From DASTCC01 sp035711465 (GTDB taxonomy: Bacteria; Acidobacteriota; Vicinamibacteria; Vicinamibacterales; SCN-69-37): a stretch of DNA of 8,660 nt. The stretch covers positions 1 to 8,660 of the forward strand of contig DASTCC010000410.1 of the NCBI GenBank assembly GCA_035711465.1, written 5' to 3'. The position numbers and the translations under genes were made by a program. The notes below the pieces were generated by a model. That model searched no databases and was not told where the DNA came from. It saw only the letters and a program-made list of their open reading frames with translations. This document shows positions 1 to 8,660 of this stretch, in pieces (position 1 is the stretch's first letter; every line of letters starts with the position of its first letter).

Positions 1-244
1 CGAGCTCGAGCCCGGCCAGGAACGCAAGGAGATCGAGGGCGTCTTCCTTCTCCAGGACGGGCGCGCGGTGTTCCAGCCCGTCAAGGTCGGCATCGCCGGC
101 GAGAAGTACTTCGAGGTGTTGAGCGGCCTCAAGGAAGGCGATGAGGTGATCACCGGTCCGTTCGCGTCGGTGAGAAACCTGCGCGAAGGCGACGAGGTGA
201 AGGCGACCGGGGCGCCGACGGCGGAGACCAAGGCGGGCGGCTAG
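1..244 (+). CDS. Periplasmic adaptor (HlyD/MacA/RND-type membrane fusion protein), C-terminal fragment
   Basis: The gene enters from the left edge and ends at TAG 242-244. The frame from base 2 gives 80 residues ending ..ETKAGG. Seen: a short beta-rich segment FLLQDGRAVFQPVKVGI, then FEVLSGLKEGDEVITGPF and a second LREGDEVKA turn. This is the usual membrane-proximal end of MacA/RND adaptors, where 'xGLxxGDxVVxxG' closes the domain. Known of the family: the adaptor is anchored in the inner membrane and links permease to outer-membrane channel across the periplasm. The lipoyl, hairpin and barrel domains are outside the window. A FtsX-type permease starts 15 nt downstream, so a MacA-like role is more likely than an RND role. 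The family call is fairly safe; substrate and subtype cannot be told. Confidence 0.82.
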   Translation, partial: ELEPGQERKEIEGVFLLQDGRAVFQPVKVGIAGEKYFEVLSGLKEGDEVITGPFASVRNLREGDEVKATGAPTAETKAGG

Positions 245-259
245 CACGTCCGGCGGCTC

Positions 260-1479
<1,220 letters not shown>

Positions 1480-1483
<4 letters not shown>

Positions 1484-2772
1484 TGCGCTGGTCCCTTTTC
1501 AACGAGATCCTGGTGATGTCGTGGGACACGCTGAAGAGCAACAAGCTGCGCTCGGCGCTGACGGTGCTGGGCATCGTCATCGGGATCACGTCGATCGTCG
1601 GCATCACCTCGCTGGTGCGGGGCTTCGATCAGTCGTTTCGCGACCTGATTCGCGAGATCGGGCCGAACACGATCTACATTCAGAAGTTCTCGGGCATCAG
1701 CCTGGGGTCGGGCGCGGACTTCGAGAAGATCATGCGCCGCCCGAACATCACCCCGCGCGACGCCGAGGCGATCGAGCGCGACGCGCCCTCGATCGAGGTC
1801 GTCGACGTCACCATCGGCGCGGGCGGCCCGGGCAGCCGGCAGGAGCGCGTCTACTATCGCGGGCAGCGCACCAAGCCGTTGATCGTCTTCGGCGTCACCG
1901 ACCGGTGGCCGTACGTCAACGCGCTGGCGATGGAGTCGGGCCGTTTCTTCACGGCCAACGAGGTCCAGCGGCGGCAGAACGTCATCGTCCTCGGCCAGAC
2001 GGCGAAGGTGGCGCTGTTCCCGGTCGAGGATCCGATCGGCAAGCAGGTCCGCCTCGGGCTCTATCTCTACACGGTCATCGGCGTGATGGCGAAGCGGCCC
2101 AGCCCGGGCGGCTTCTCCGTCGGCCAGGACGACTTCGTCGTCGTCCCGCAGACGACGTGGCAGAAACAGTTCGGGTTCCGCGCCAACGTCGTGATGCGCG
2201 GCGGCGGGCAGTCGAGCAGCGTCCAGATCGCCGCGGTGCCGCGCGAGGGGGTACCGCGCGATCAAGCGATGAACGAGATCGAGGAGATCATGCGCATCCG
2301 CCACGGCCTGCGCCTCGACGAGCCGAACGACTTCGACATCGTCACGCAGGACGCGGTCCTCGCCTTCTGGGATCAGATCACGCAGGCGACGTTTCTGGCC
2401 CTGGTCGTGCTGTCGTCGATCGCGCTGCTCGTCGGCGGCATCGGCGTGATGAGCATCATGACGATCAGCGTCACCGAACGGACACGCGAGATCGGCGTGC
2501 GCAAAGCCCTCGGCGCCCGCCGCGTCGAGATCCTCTGGCAGTTCCTGCTCGAGGCGGTCTTCCTCACCTCGGCCGGCGGCCTCCTCGGCATCGCCATCGG
2601 CGCCAGCGTCGGCCTCGCCGTCCATTACGGCACCGGCTTCCCGGTCTCGCTGCCGTGGTGGTCGTTCGCGATCGGCATCGGCTTCTCCGCCGGCGTCGGC
2701 GTGTTTTTTGGCATGGTACCGGCGATTCGCGCTTCGCGTCTGGATCCGATTGAAGCGCTTCGGTACGAATAG
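1480..2772 (+). CDS. MacB/FtsX-type ABC transporter permease (second of a tandem pair)
   Basis: The product is 430 aa from ATG 1480, or 429 from ATG 1483, which the SD spacing favours. Domain order matches the upstream paralogue: TM1 about residues 22-46 (NKLRSALTVLGIVIGITSIV), a MacB periplasmic core about 47-290, then TM2 about 303-329, TM3 about 352-382 and TM4 about 394-415. The coupling segment TERTREIGVRKALGARR (332-348) and the end VPAIRASRLDPIEALRYE are diagnostic. There is no Walker A/B, so a separate ATPase must energise it. Probable partners are the upstream permease and adaptor. Odd feature: roughly the last 25 codons use TTT, GTA, ATT, GCT, CGT and CTT, unlike the C-ending codons of the body, and a T6 run sits at 2704-2709. 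The reading frame is intact. Substrate unknown. Confidence 0.94.
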
Positions 2773-2786
2773 CCTCCGAATCGACA

Positions 2787-2829
2787 ATCGGGTCATCGGG
2801 CGATCGGGGGATCGCCGGTCGGGTAATCG
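2787..2829 (+). repeat. Left, inverted copy of the octamer array
   Basis: On this strand the units read GGTCATCG (2791), GGCGATCG (2799), GGGGATCG (2807), CCGGTCG (2815, 7 nt) and GGTAATCG (2822). They are reverse complements of the CGATNNCC units to the right. The reverse complement of 2789-2829 matches 2951-2991 at 39 of 41 positions by my hand alignment. The two arms are separated by 121 nt. More degenerate relatives of the unit (CCGAATCG at 2776, ACAATCG at 2784) extend upstream. The segment starts about 15-20 nt after the permease stop codon. Confidence 0.85.
2799..2816 (+). other. Local 7-bp hairpin in the left repeat arm
   Basis: GGCGATC (2799-2805) pairs perfectly with GATCGCC (2810-2816) around a GGGG loop. 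It begins 27 nt after the permease stop and could slow 3' exonuclease or contribute to termination. No T-tract follows, so it does not qualify as an ordinary intrinsic terminator. Confidence 0.45.
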
Positions 2830-2887
2830 GCCAATCCGAAATCGACGACGTAAACCTCCCGCCGGAACCGAGCTACTCCCTGATGCG

Positions 2888-3028
2888 CGATGACCCGATG
2901 ACCCGACCCGGCGATCCCCCGATGACCCCGACCGGCGATCGCCCATCGCCCGATGACCCGACCGGCGATCGCCCGATCGCCCGATGACCCGGCCGGCGAT
3001 TACCCGATCGCCCGATTACCCGATTACC
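2888..3028 (+). repeat. Degenerate CGATNNCC octamer array with 31-nt higher-order period
   Basis: Thirteen exact CGATNNCC units start at 2888, 2896, 2912, 2920, 2936, 2951, 2966, 2974, 2982, 2997, 3005, 3013 and 3021. NN is only ever GA (5 units), CG (4), TA (3) or CC (1). They are interleaved with 7-8 nt variants such as CGACCGG and CGGCCGG. Three consecutive 31-nt modules are visible at 2920-2950, 2951-2981 and 2982-3012, each built as CGATGACC, a C/G-only or near C/G spacer ending CCGG, a CGAT unit, and a further CGAT-like unit. Two CGATTACC units close the array. No unique spacers occur and no protein reading frame is convincing. Function unknown; it separates the permease operon from the EF-G-like gene. 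Confidence 0.85.
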
Positions 3029-3035
3029 CGAGTAC

Positions 3036-3041
3036 TTATAT
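3036..3041 (+). promoter_or_regulatory. Possible -10 element upstream of the EF-G-like gene
   Basis: TTATAT lies in the segment ACTTATATGAT, the only clearly AT-rich stretch of the intergenic region, about 30 nt before the start codon. A -35 would fall in the last repeat units (TTACCC-like), which match the consensus poorly. The call rests on composition and position only. Confidence 0.3.
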
Positions 3042-3053
3042 GATGCGCCTCAT

Positions 3054-3059
3054 AGGAGG
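3054..3059 (+). promoter_or_regulatory. Shine-Dalgarno of the EF-G-like gene
   Basis: A perfect AGGAGG sits 9 nt before ATG 3069 and fixes that start. It lies between two short complementary stretches: CCTC (3048-3051) can pair with GAGG (3056-3059), and GGAG (3055-3058) can pair with CTCC (3062-3065). The SD may therefore be partly masked. Confidence 0.75.
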
Positions 3060-3068
3060 GCCTCCCCT

Positions 3069-5165
<2,097 letters not shown>

Positions 5166-5166
5166 C

Positions 5167-6201
5167 GTGAAACCGCTCGCCCTTGCCTTGACGGCCGCCC
5201 TCGCGCTGGCGGCGGCGCCGGCGCCGCAGGATCCGACGCCGCCACCGCCGGCGCCGCAGCAGGATCAGCGGCCCCCGTTCGATCAGTGGCTCGCCGAGCT
5301 GCGCAACGAAGCGCTCTCGCGCGGCATCAGCGCAGCCACGCTCGACGCGGCCCTGGCCACCGTCACCGCGCCGAACGACGTCGTCGTCGCGCGCGATCGC
5401 GCCCAGCCGGAACGGGTGCAGTCGCTCGACTCCTACGTGCGCCAGTGGCTCACCGCCAGGACGACGACGACGGCCAAGGCGATGCGGAAGCAGCACGCGT
5501 CGCTGCTGTCGAAAGTTGCGGGCAAGTACGGGCCGCCGCCGCCGGTCCTGATCGCGGTGTGGGGCCTGGAATCGAACTTCGGACGCTTCACCGGCACCTA
5601 TCCGACCGTCGCGGCGCTGGCGACGCTCGCCTACGACCCGCGCCGCTCGCGCCTCTTCCGCGCCGAGCTGTTCGAAGCGCTGACCATCCTCGATCGCGGC
5701 CAGATCAGCATCGATCAGATGAAGGGGTCGTGGGCCGGCGCGATGGGCCAGCCGCAGTTCATGCCCTCGAGCTATCTCAAACACGCCGTCGACTTCGACG
5801 GCGACGGCCGGGCCGACATCTGGAGCAGCTCGGCCGACGTGTTCGGGTCGATCGCCAACTACCTGAAGTCGGCAGGCTGGGTCGATGGCGAGCGCTGGGG
5901 ACGCGAGGTCAAGGTGAGCCGGAGCGCGCTCGACCGGATCGACCGCGAGGTCCCGATGCGGTCGTCGGGCTGCGGTGCCCTCCGCGAGCTGACCGTGCCC
6001 CGGCCGCTTGCCGAATGGGCCAAATTGGGTGTCCGGCTGCCGTCGGGCGCGGCGCTGCCCAGGGCCGACATGCAGGCGTCGCTCATCCGCGGCCAGTCCC
6101 GGCACTTCCTGGCCTACCGTAACTACCTGTCGATATTGGACTACAACTGCTCCAACGCCTACGCCGTCAGCGTCGGCCTTCTGTCCGACCGGCTCTGGTG
6201 A
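5167..6201 (+). CDS. mltB: MltB-family (SLT_2) lytic murein transglycosylase
   Basis: The product is 344 aa, read from GTG 5167, 1 nt after the GTPase stop. A weak AAGGA lies 14 nt upstream. Residues 1-20 are a signal peptide without a lipobox cysteine, so the protein is probably soluble or loosely bound in the periplasm, unlike lipoprotein E. coli MltB. A Pro/Gln-rich linker (about 20-38) precedes the catalytic domain. The catalytic Glu is E135 in VWGLESNFG. The GSWAGAMGQPQFMPSSY block (187-203) and DFDGDGRADIW (209-219) are family hallmarks; the latter matches the EF-hand-like calcium loop known in Slt35/MltB. RPLAEWAKLGV marks the C-terminal part. There is no PG_binding_1 domain. Family reaction: non-hydrolytic cleavage of the MurNAc-GlcNAc bond giving 1,6-anhydroMurNAc. 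The only two cysteines (C269, C328) could form a disulfide. Likely co-transcribed with the EF-G-like gene. Confidence 0.93.
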   Translation: MKPLALALTAALALAAAPAPQDPTPPPPAPQQDQRPPFDQWLAELRNEALSRGISAATLDAALATVTAPNDVVVARDRAQPERVQSLDSYVRQWLTARTTTTAKAMRKQHASLLSKVAGKYGPPPPVLIAVWGLESNFGRFTGTYPTVAALATLAYDPRRSRLFRAELFEALTILDRGQISIDQMKGSWAGAMGQPQFMPSSYLKHAVDFDGDGRADIWSSSADVFGSIANYLKSAGWVDGERWGREVKVSRSALDRIDREVPMRSSGCGALRELTVPRPLAEWAKLGVRLPSGAALPRADMQASLIRGQSRHFLAYRNYLSILDYNCSNAYAVSVGLLSDRLW

Positions 6202-6276
6202 AGAACCCCGTCATCGCTGCCGATAACTGATCGGAGCTCCCCCAGACCTCCGCTCTCCCCCAGCTAGCGGCACGGT
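6202..6276 (+). other. Intergenic leader with short direct repeats
   Basis: The stretch between the transglycosylase stop and the SD hairpin holds no gene. CTCCCCCAG occurs twice (6237-6245 and 6255-6263), exactly 18 nt apart. Small stems are possible: CCGAT/ATCGG (6220-6224 with 6230-6234) and CCGCT/AGCGG (6250-6254 with 6266-6270). No convincing -35/-10 pair or T-tract terminator is visible, so I cannot tell whether transcription reads through or restarts here. Confidence 0.4.
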
Positions 6277-6305
6277 CGTCCTTTCAACGGCTTGAAGGGA
6301 GGACG
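6277..6305 (+). promoter_or_regulatory. Hairpin covering the Shine-Dalgarno of the MacA-like gene
   Basis: CGTCC (6277-6281) pairs with GGACG (6301-6305). Above a 3-nt bulge GGA (6298-6300), TTTCAA (6282-6287) pairs with TTGAAG (6292-6297) with one T-G wobble, closed by loop CGGC. The SD GGAGG (6298-6302) is split between the bulge and the lower stem, so folding would limit ribosome access to ATG 6313. No T-tract follows, so a terminator role is unlikely. This is a hand-folded prediction. Confidence 0.5.
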
Positions 6306-6312
6306 CCTCGCC

Positions 6313-7446
6313 ATGTCACGAACCACCTTCTACGTCGGCCTGGGCGCGCTGGCCGTCGCGGCTGCCGGATTCGGCGCGTTCATCTCCCGCCCTTCCGCCG
6401 AGCTCGGCTATCGCTCGCTCGAAACCGTCGGATCCGCGCCGGTCGAACGGACGCTGATCGCGTCGGGCGTGGTGAAGCCGGCGGTGACGATCGACGTCCG
6501 CGCCGAGATTTCCGGGCTGGTCGAGGCGGTCATGGTCAAGGAGGGCGACCGGGTCTCCGCCGGCCAGGTGCTGGCGCGCCTCGACAATCGCATCGCCACC
6601 TCGCAGCTCGCAGAAGCCGAGGCGCACCTGCGCCAGGTGCAGCTCCAGGACGCCGCGACCGAGCTCGACGTCGACGAAGGCGAGGTCGAGCTGAAGCGCC
6701 GCGCCTACGCGCGCGCCAAGGCGCTCTACGACAACGGCGTGATCTCGCGCGACGAGCTCGAGTCGCGTCAGCTCGAGGTCAAGGTCGCCGAACGCGGACT
6801 CGAGCGTCATCGCCGCAGCCGCGCCAGCAGCCGCGCCGCCGTCGCCGAAGCGCGCGCGAACCTCGCTCGCGCCCAGGCGCAGCTCGATCACACCATCGTC
6901 CGGGCGCCGTTCGACGCCTTCGTCCTGCGCCGGCTGGTCGAGGTCGGCGCCGGCGTCTCGGCGGTCGGACAGTCCGCCGCCGGCGGCACCGTGCTGATGA
7001 CGCTCGGCGACGCGCGACGCTCGGCGTTCTACGCGCGCGTCACCGCCGCCGATGCCGAACAGCTGCGGCCCGGGCTCACCGCGCGTATCCGCATCGACGC
7101 CGGCGACGGCCGAACGCTCACCGGCGTCGTCAAGACCGTGTCGACGGCCGGCGAGGTCGACGACCGATCGCGCCTCTCGACCTTCCCGATCGTCGTCGCC
7201 CTCACTGACGTGCCGAACACGTGGGTGAACGTGCCGTCGCAAGCCGAGATCGTACTGGGCCAGGAAGCCGAAGCGATCGTGGTGTCGCACCGCTGCGTCT
7301 GGACCGATCAGGACGGCGCGTCGTACGCGTTGATGAACACGCCTGAAGGCCCGGTGCGGCGCGAGATTCAGCTCGGCGCGGTGCAGCCGGATCGCATGCA
7401 GGTCCGCGGCGGCCTGGAGCGCGGCGAGGTCGTGCTCTGCCGCTGA
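6313..7446 (+). CDS. MacA/HlyD-family periplasmic adaptor of an ABC efflux system
   Basis: The product is 377 aa. ATG 6313 is chosen because GGAGG lies 10 nt upstream; an in-frame TTG at 6292 would put that SD inside the gene. Domains: an N-terminal membrane anchor or uncleaved signal (about 5-25), the first lipoyl half (about 55-92, VRAEISGLVEAVMVKEGD), a long alpha-helical hairpin (about 95-190, rich in Ala, Glu and Arg), the second lipoyl half (about 191-215, LDHTIVRAPFDAFVLRR), a beta-barrel (about 230-320) and a membrane-proximal domain (about 325-377). TIVRAPFDG-like sequence is the adaptor signature. It bridges the inner-membrane permease and an outer-membrane channel. The C-terminus stops abruptly at GGLERGEVVLCR with no charged tail, unlike the adaptor at the left edge. 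The permease gene overlaps it by 1 nt, making it the adaptor of a second MacAB-like system. Substrate unknown. Confidence 0.9.
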   Translation: MSRTTFYVGLGALAVAAAGFGAFISRPSAELGYRSLETVGSAPVERTLIASGVVKPAVTIDVRAEISGLVEAVMVKEGDRVSAGQVLARLDNRIATSQLAEAEAHLRQVQLQDAATELDVDEGEVELKRRAYARAKALYDNGVISRDELESRQLEVKVAERGLERHRRSRASSRAAVAEARANLARAQAQLDHTIVRAPFDAFVLRRLVEVGAGVSAVGQSAAGGTVLMTLGDARRSAFYARVTAADAEQLRPGLTARIRIDAGDGRTLTGVVKTVSTAGEVDDRSRLSTFPIVVALTDVPNTWVNVPSQAEIVLGQEAEAIVVSHRCVWTDQDGASYALMNTPEGPVRREIQLGAVQPDRMQVRGGLERGEVVLCR

Positions 7447-8660
7447 TGACCGCGATGCGCCGCGCCCTCGCCCGGTTCGTCATCGTCAGCGGTACGCTCA
7501 TCGCCGAGGCCGGCACCAGCCTGGCGACGCGGCGCCTGCAGGCGACGCTCTCGGCGGTCGGCATCGGCACCGGCATCGCCGGCGTCGTGCTGCTGGTGGC
7601 GGTGATCTCGGGTCTCGATCGATTCGTGCTCGCGCAGATTCATTCGGCCGGCGGCAACGTCCTCGAGTTCGCCGCAGAGCCGCACCGCGGCCTTCAGGAT
7701 CCGCGGCACCTGCCGACAACGCTGCGCCTGGGTGACGAAGCGGTCGTCCTCGCGACGAGCGAGTACTTCGACCTCGCCTCGGCCGAGAACAGCGCGGCGC
7801 TGCCGATCGTCGCCGGCGATCGCGTCGCCGACGGGCTGGAGACGCGCGGCTTGACGTCGGACGGCTTTGCGATTCTGCAGCTGCGGGCGCGCGGCGGCCG
7901 GACCTTCCTGCCCGAGGAGCAGTGGCGCGGCGCCCGCGTCGCGGTGCTCGGCGCCGCGGCGGCGCGAACGCTCTTCGGCAGCGACTCGCCGCTCGGCCAG
8001 TGCGTCCGCATCGGCGGCTGGCCCTTCGTCGTCGTCGGCGAACTCGCCTGGGTCGGCGATCCCGACAGCGATCTGCGATCGCGGCTCGACGACGTCGTCT
8101 ACGTCCCGTTCCGCGCCGCCGCCGAGGCGTTCCATGGCGAGGACGCGATTTCGAGCCTGCGCTTCCGGCTGCGATCGATGACCACCGAGGCCGCTGCGGT
8201 GCGCGAGGCGCGCGCCGTGCTCGACCGGCAGCGCCGCCTGAGGGGCGAAACCGGCGGCGAGCTCAAGCTGCGCAACACCATCGAGCAGGCGCGTCTCTTC
8301 AACCGCCTGACGGTGGGACTGCGCATCCTCAGCGCGCTCGTCGGCGCGATCGGGCTGATCGTCGGTGCGGTCGGCGTCACCAACGTGCTGGTGGCCTCGG
8401 TCCGCGAGCGCGCGAACGAGATCGGCATCCGTCGCGCCCTCGGCGCCACCCGTCGATCGATCTACGCCGGGCTGCTCTTCGAGGCGCTGGCGATCACCCT
8501 GGCCGGCGGCCTCGTCGGCCTGCTCGTCGCCTGGAGCCTGAGCAAGGTGGCGATCCTGATCCCGCTCGTCCCGGTCAACGCCCGTCCGCACGTCTCCTGG
8601 GCGACCAGCGCCGCGGTGTTCGTGGGTCTGGTGATGGTCGGCCTGATCGCCGGTATCGGC
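7446..8660 (+). CDS. MacB/FtsX-type ABC transporter permease, truncated by the window end
   Basis: The frame is open from ATG 7446, which overlaps the adaptor's TGA by one base, to the right edge, giving 405 residues with no stop. ATG 7455 is an alternative start; neither has a good SD, so coupling to the adaptor is likely. TM1 lies at about residues 32-56 (LQATLSAVGIGTGIAGVVLL..) and a MacB-like periplasmic domain at about 57-285. TM2 is about 293-317 and the coupling segment RERANEIGIRRALGATRRS is at 320-338. TM3 is about 341-363 and TM4 starts near 385. The final PAxRAxxLxPxxALR motif lies beyond the edge. No ATPase domain is fused. It is more diverged than the tandem pair at 260-2772: shorter periplasmic motifs and Arg-rich cytoplasmic ends. 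It probably works with the adjacent adaptor and an ATPase encoded downstream. Confidence 0.9.
   Translation, partial: MTAMRRALARFVIVSGTLIAEAGTSLATRRLQATLSAVGIGTGIAGVVLLVAVISGLDRFVLAQIHSAGGNVLEFAAEPHRGLQDPRHLPTTLRLGDEAVVLATSEYFDLASAENSAALPIVAGDRVADGLETRGLTSDGFAILQLRARGGRTFLPEEQWRGARVAVLGAAAARTLFGSDSPLGQCVRIGGWPFVVVGELAWVGDPDSDLRSRLDDVVYVPFRAAAEAFHGEDAISSLRFRLRSMTTEAAAVREARAVLDRQRRLRGETGGELKLRNTIEQARLFNRLTVGLRILSALVGAIGLIVGAVGVTNVLVASVRERANEIGIRRALGATRRSIYAGLLFEALAITLAGGLVGLLVAWSLSKVAILIPLVPVNARPHVSWATSAAVFVGLVMVGLIAGIG

Noticed and set aside
2704..2709. Programmed frameshift at the T6 run
   Set aside because: The zero frame continues to the conserved C-terminal motif DPIEALR, and no stimulatory structure or useful alternative frame is seen.
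2708..2893. A possible 61-aa basic small protein after the permease
   Set aside because: It starts inside the permease gene and mostly translates repeat units; no SD, so there is no support as a gene.
2888..3028. CRISPR array
   Set aside because: Units are 7-8 nt and contiguous with no unique spacers; the 31-nt modules are tandem and degenerate, and no cas gene is present.
2773..3030. Intrinsic terminator for the permease operon
   Set aside because: Stems are available but no T-rich tract follows any of them.
6292..6312. TTG start giving a 7-residue longer MacA-like protein
   Set aside because: The SD GGAGG would then lie inside the gene; ATG 6313 has proper spacing and begins a typical membrane anchor.
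7368..8591. A 407-codon minus-strand open frame at the right end
   Set aside because: It is a shadow of the real permease frame that runs off the window edge. The + strand translation has clear FtsX motifs and the minus one has none.

Overview
The window is a high-GC bacterial chromosome segment with long co-oriented genes, tight or overlapping junctions, and a strong preference for G/C-ending codons. MacB/FtsX-type permeases without a fused ATPase, MacA/HlyD-type adaptors, an EF-G-like paralogue starting MKVFDAP..IRNVALVGHSGSGKT and an MltB-type transglycosylase together suggest a Gram-negative, double-membrane organism. My best guess is Acidobacteriota (Vicinamibacteria-like), but this is inference from gene style and no marker gene proves it. 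All supported genes are on the + strand.

Layout. (1) 1-2772: the 3' end of a periplasmic adaptor gene, then two FtsX-type permease genes. The permeases overlap by 4 nt and are tandem paralogues. This looks like the distal part of a MacAB-like efflux or export operon whose ATPase lies outside the window. (2) 2773-3068: a 296-nt intergenic region filled largely by a degenerate octamer array (CGATNNCC). The array has a 31-nt higher-order period and an inverted copy at its left side. A short AT-rich stretch and a strong Shine-Dalgarno (SD) follow. (3) 3069-6201: an EF-G-like translational GTPase and, 1 nt downstream, a secreted MltB-type lytic transglycosylase, probably one transcript. (4) 6202-6312: a leader with a hairpin that covers the SD of the next gene. 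(5) 6313-8660: a second MacA-like adaptor and a third FtsX-type permease that overlaps it by 1 nt and runs off the right edge.

The two transport loci probably each form a tripartite-style pump: an inner-membrane permease pair plus ATPase, an adaptor, and an outer-membrane channel elsewhere. The GTPase acts in the cytosol on the ribosome and the transglycosylase acts on periplasmic peptidoglycan. No functional link between them is visible apart from the likely shared transcript.

I do not see a clearly new multi-gene system. The most unusual items are the octamer/31-mer array with its inverted copy, the altered GTPase motifs of the EF-G-like protein, and the SD-covering hairpin at 6277-6305.
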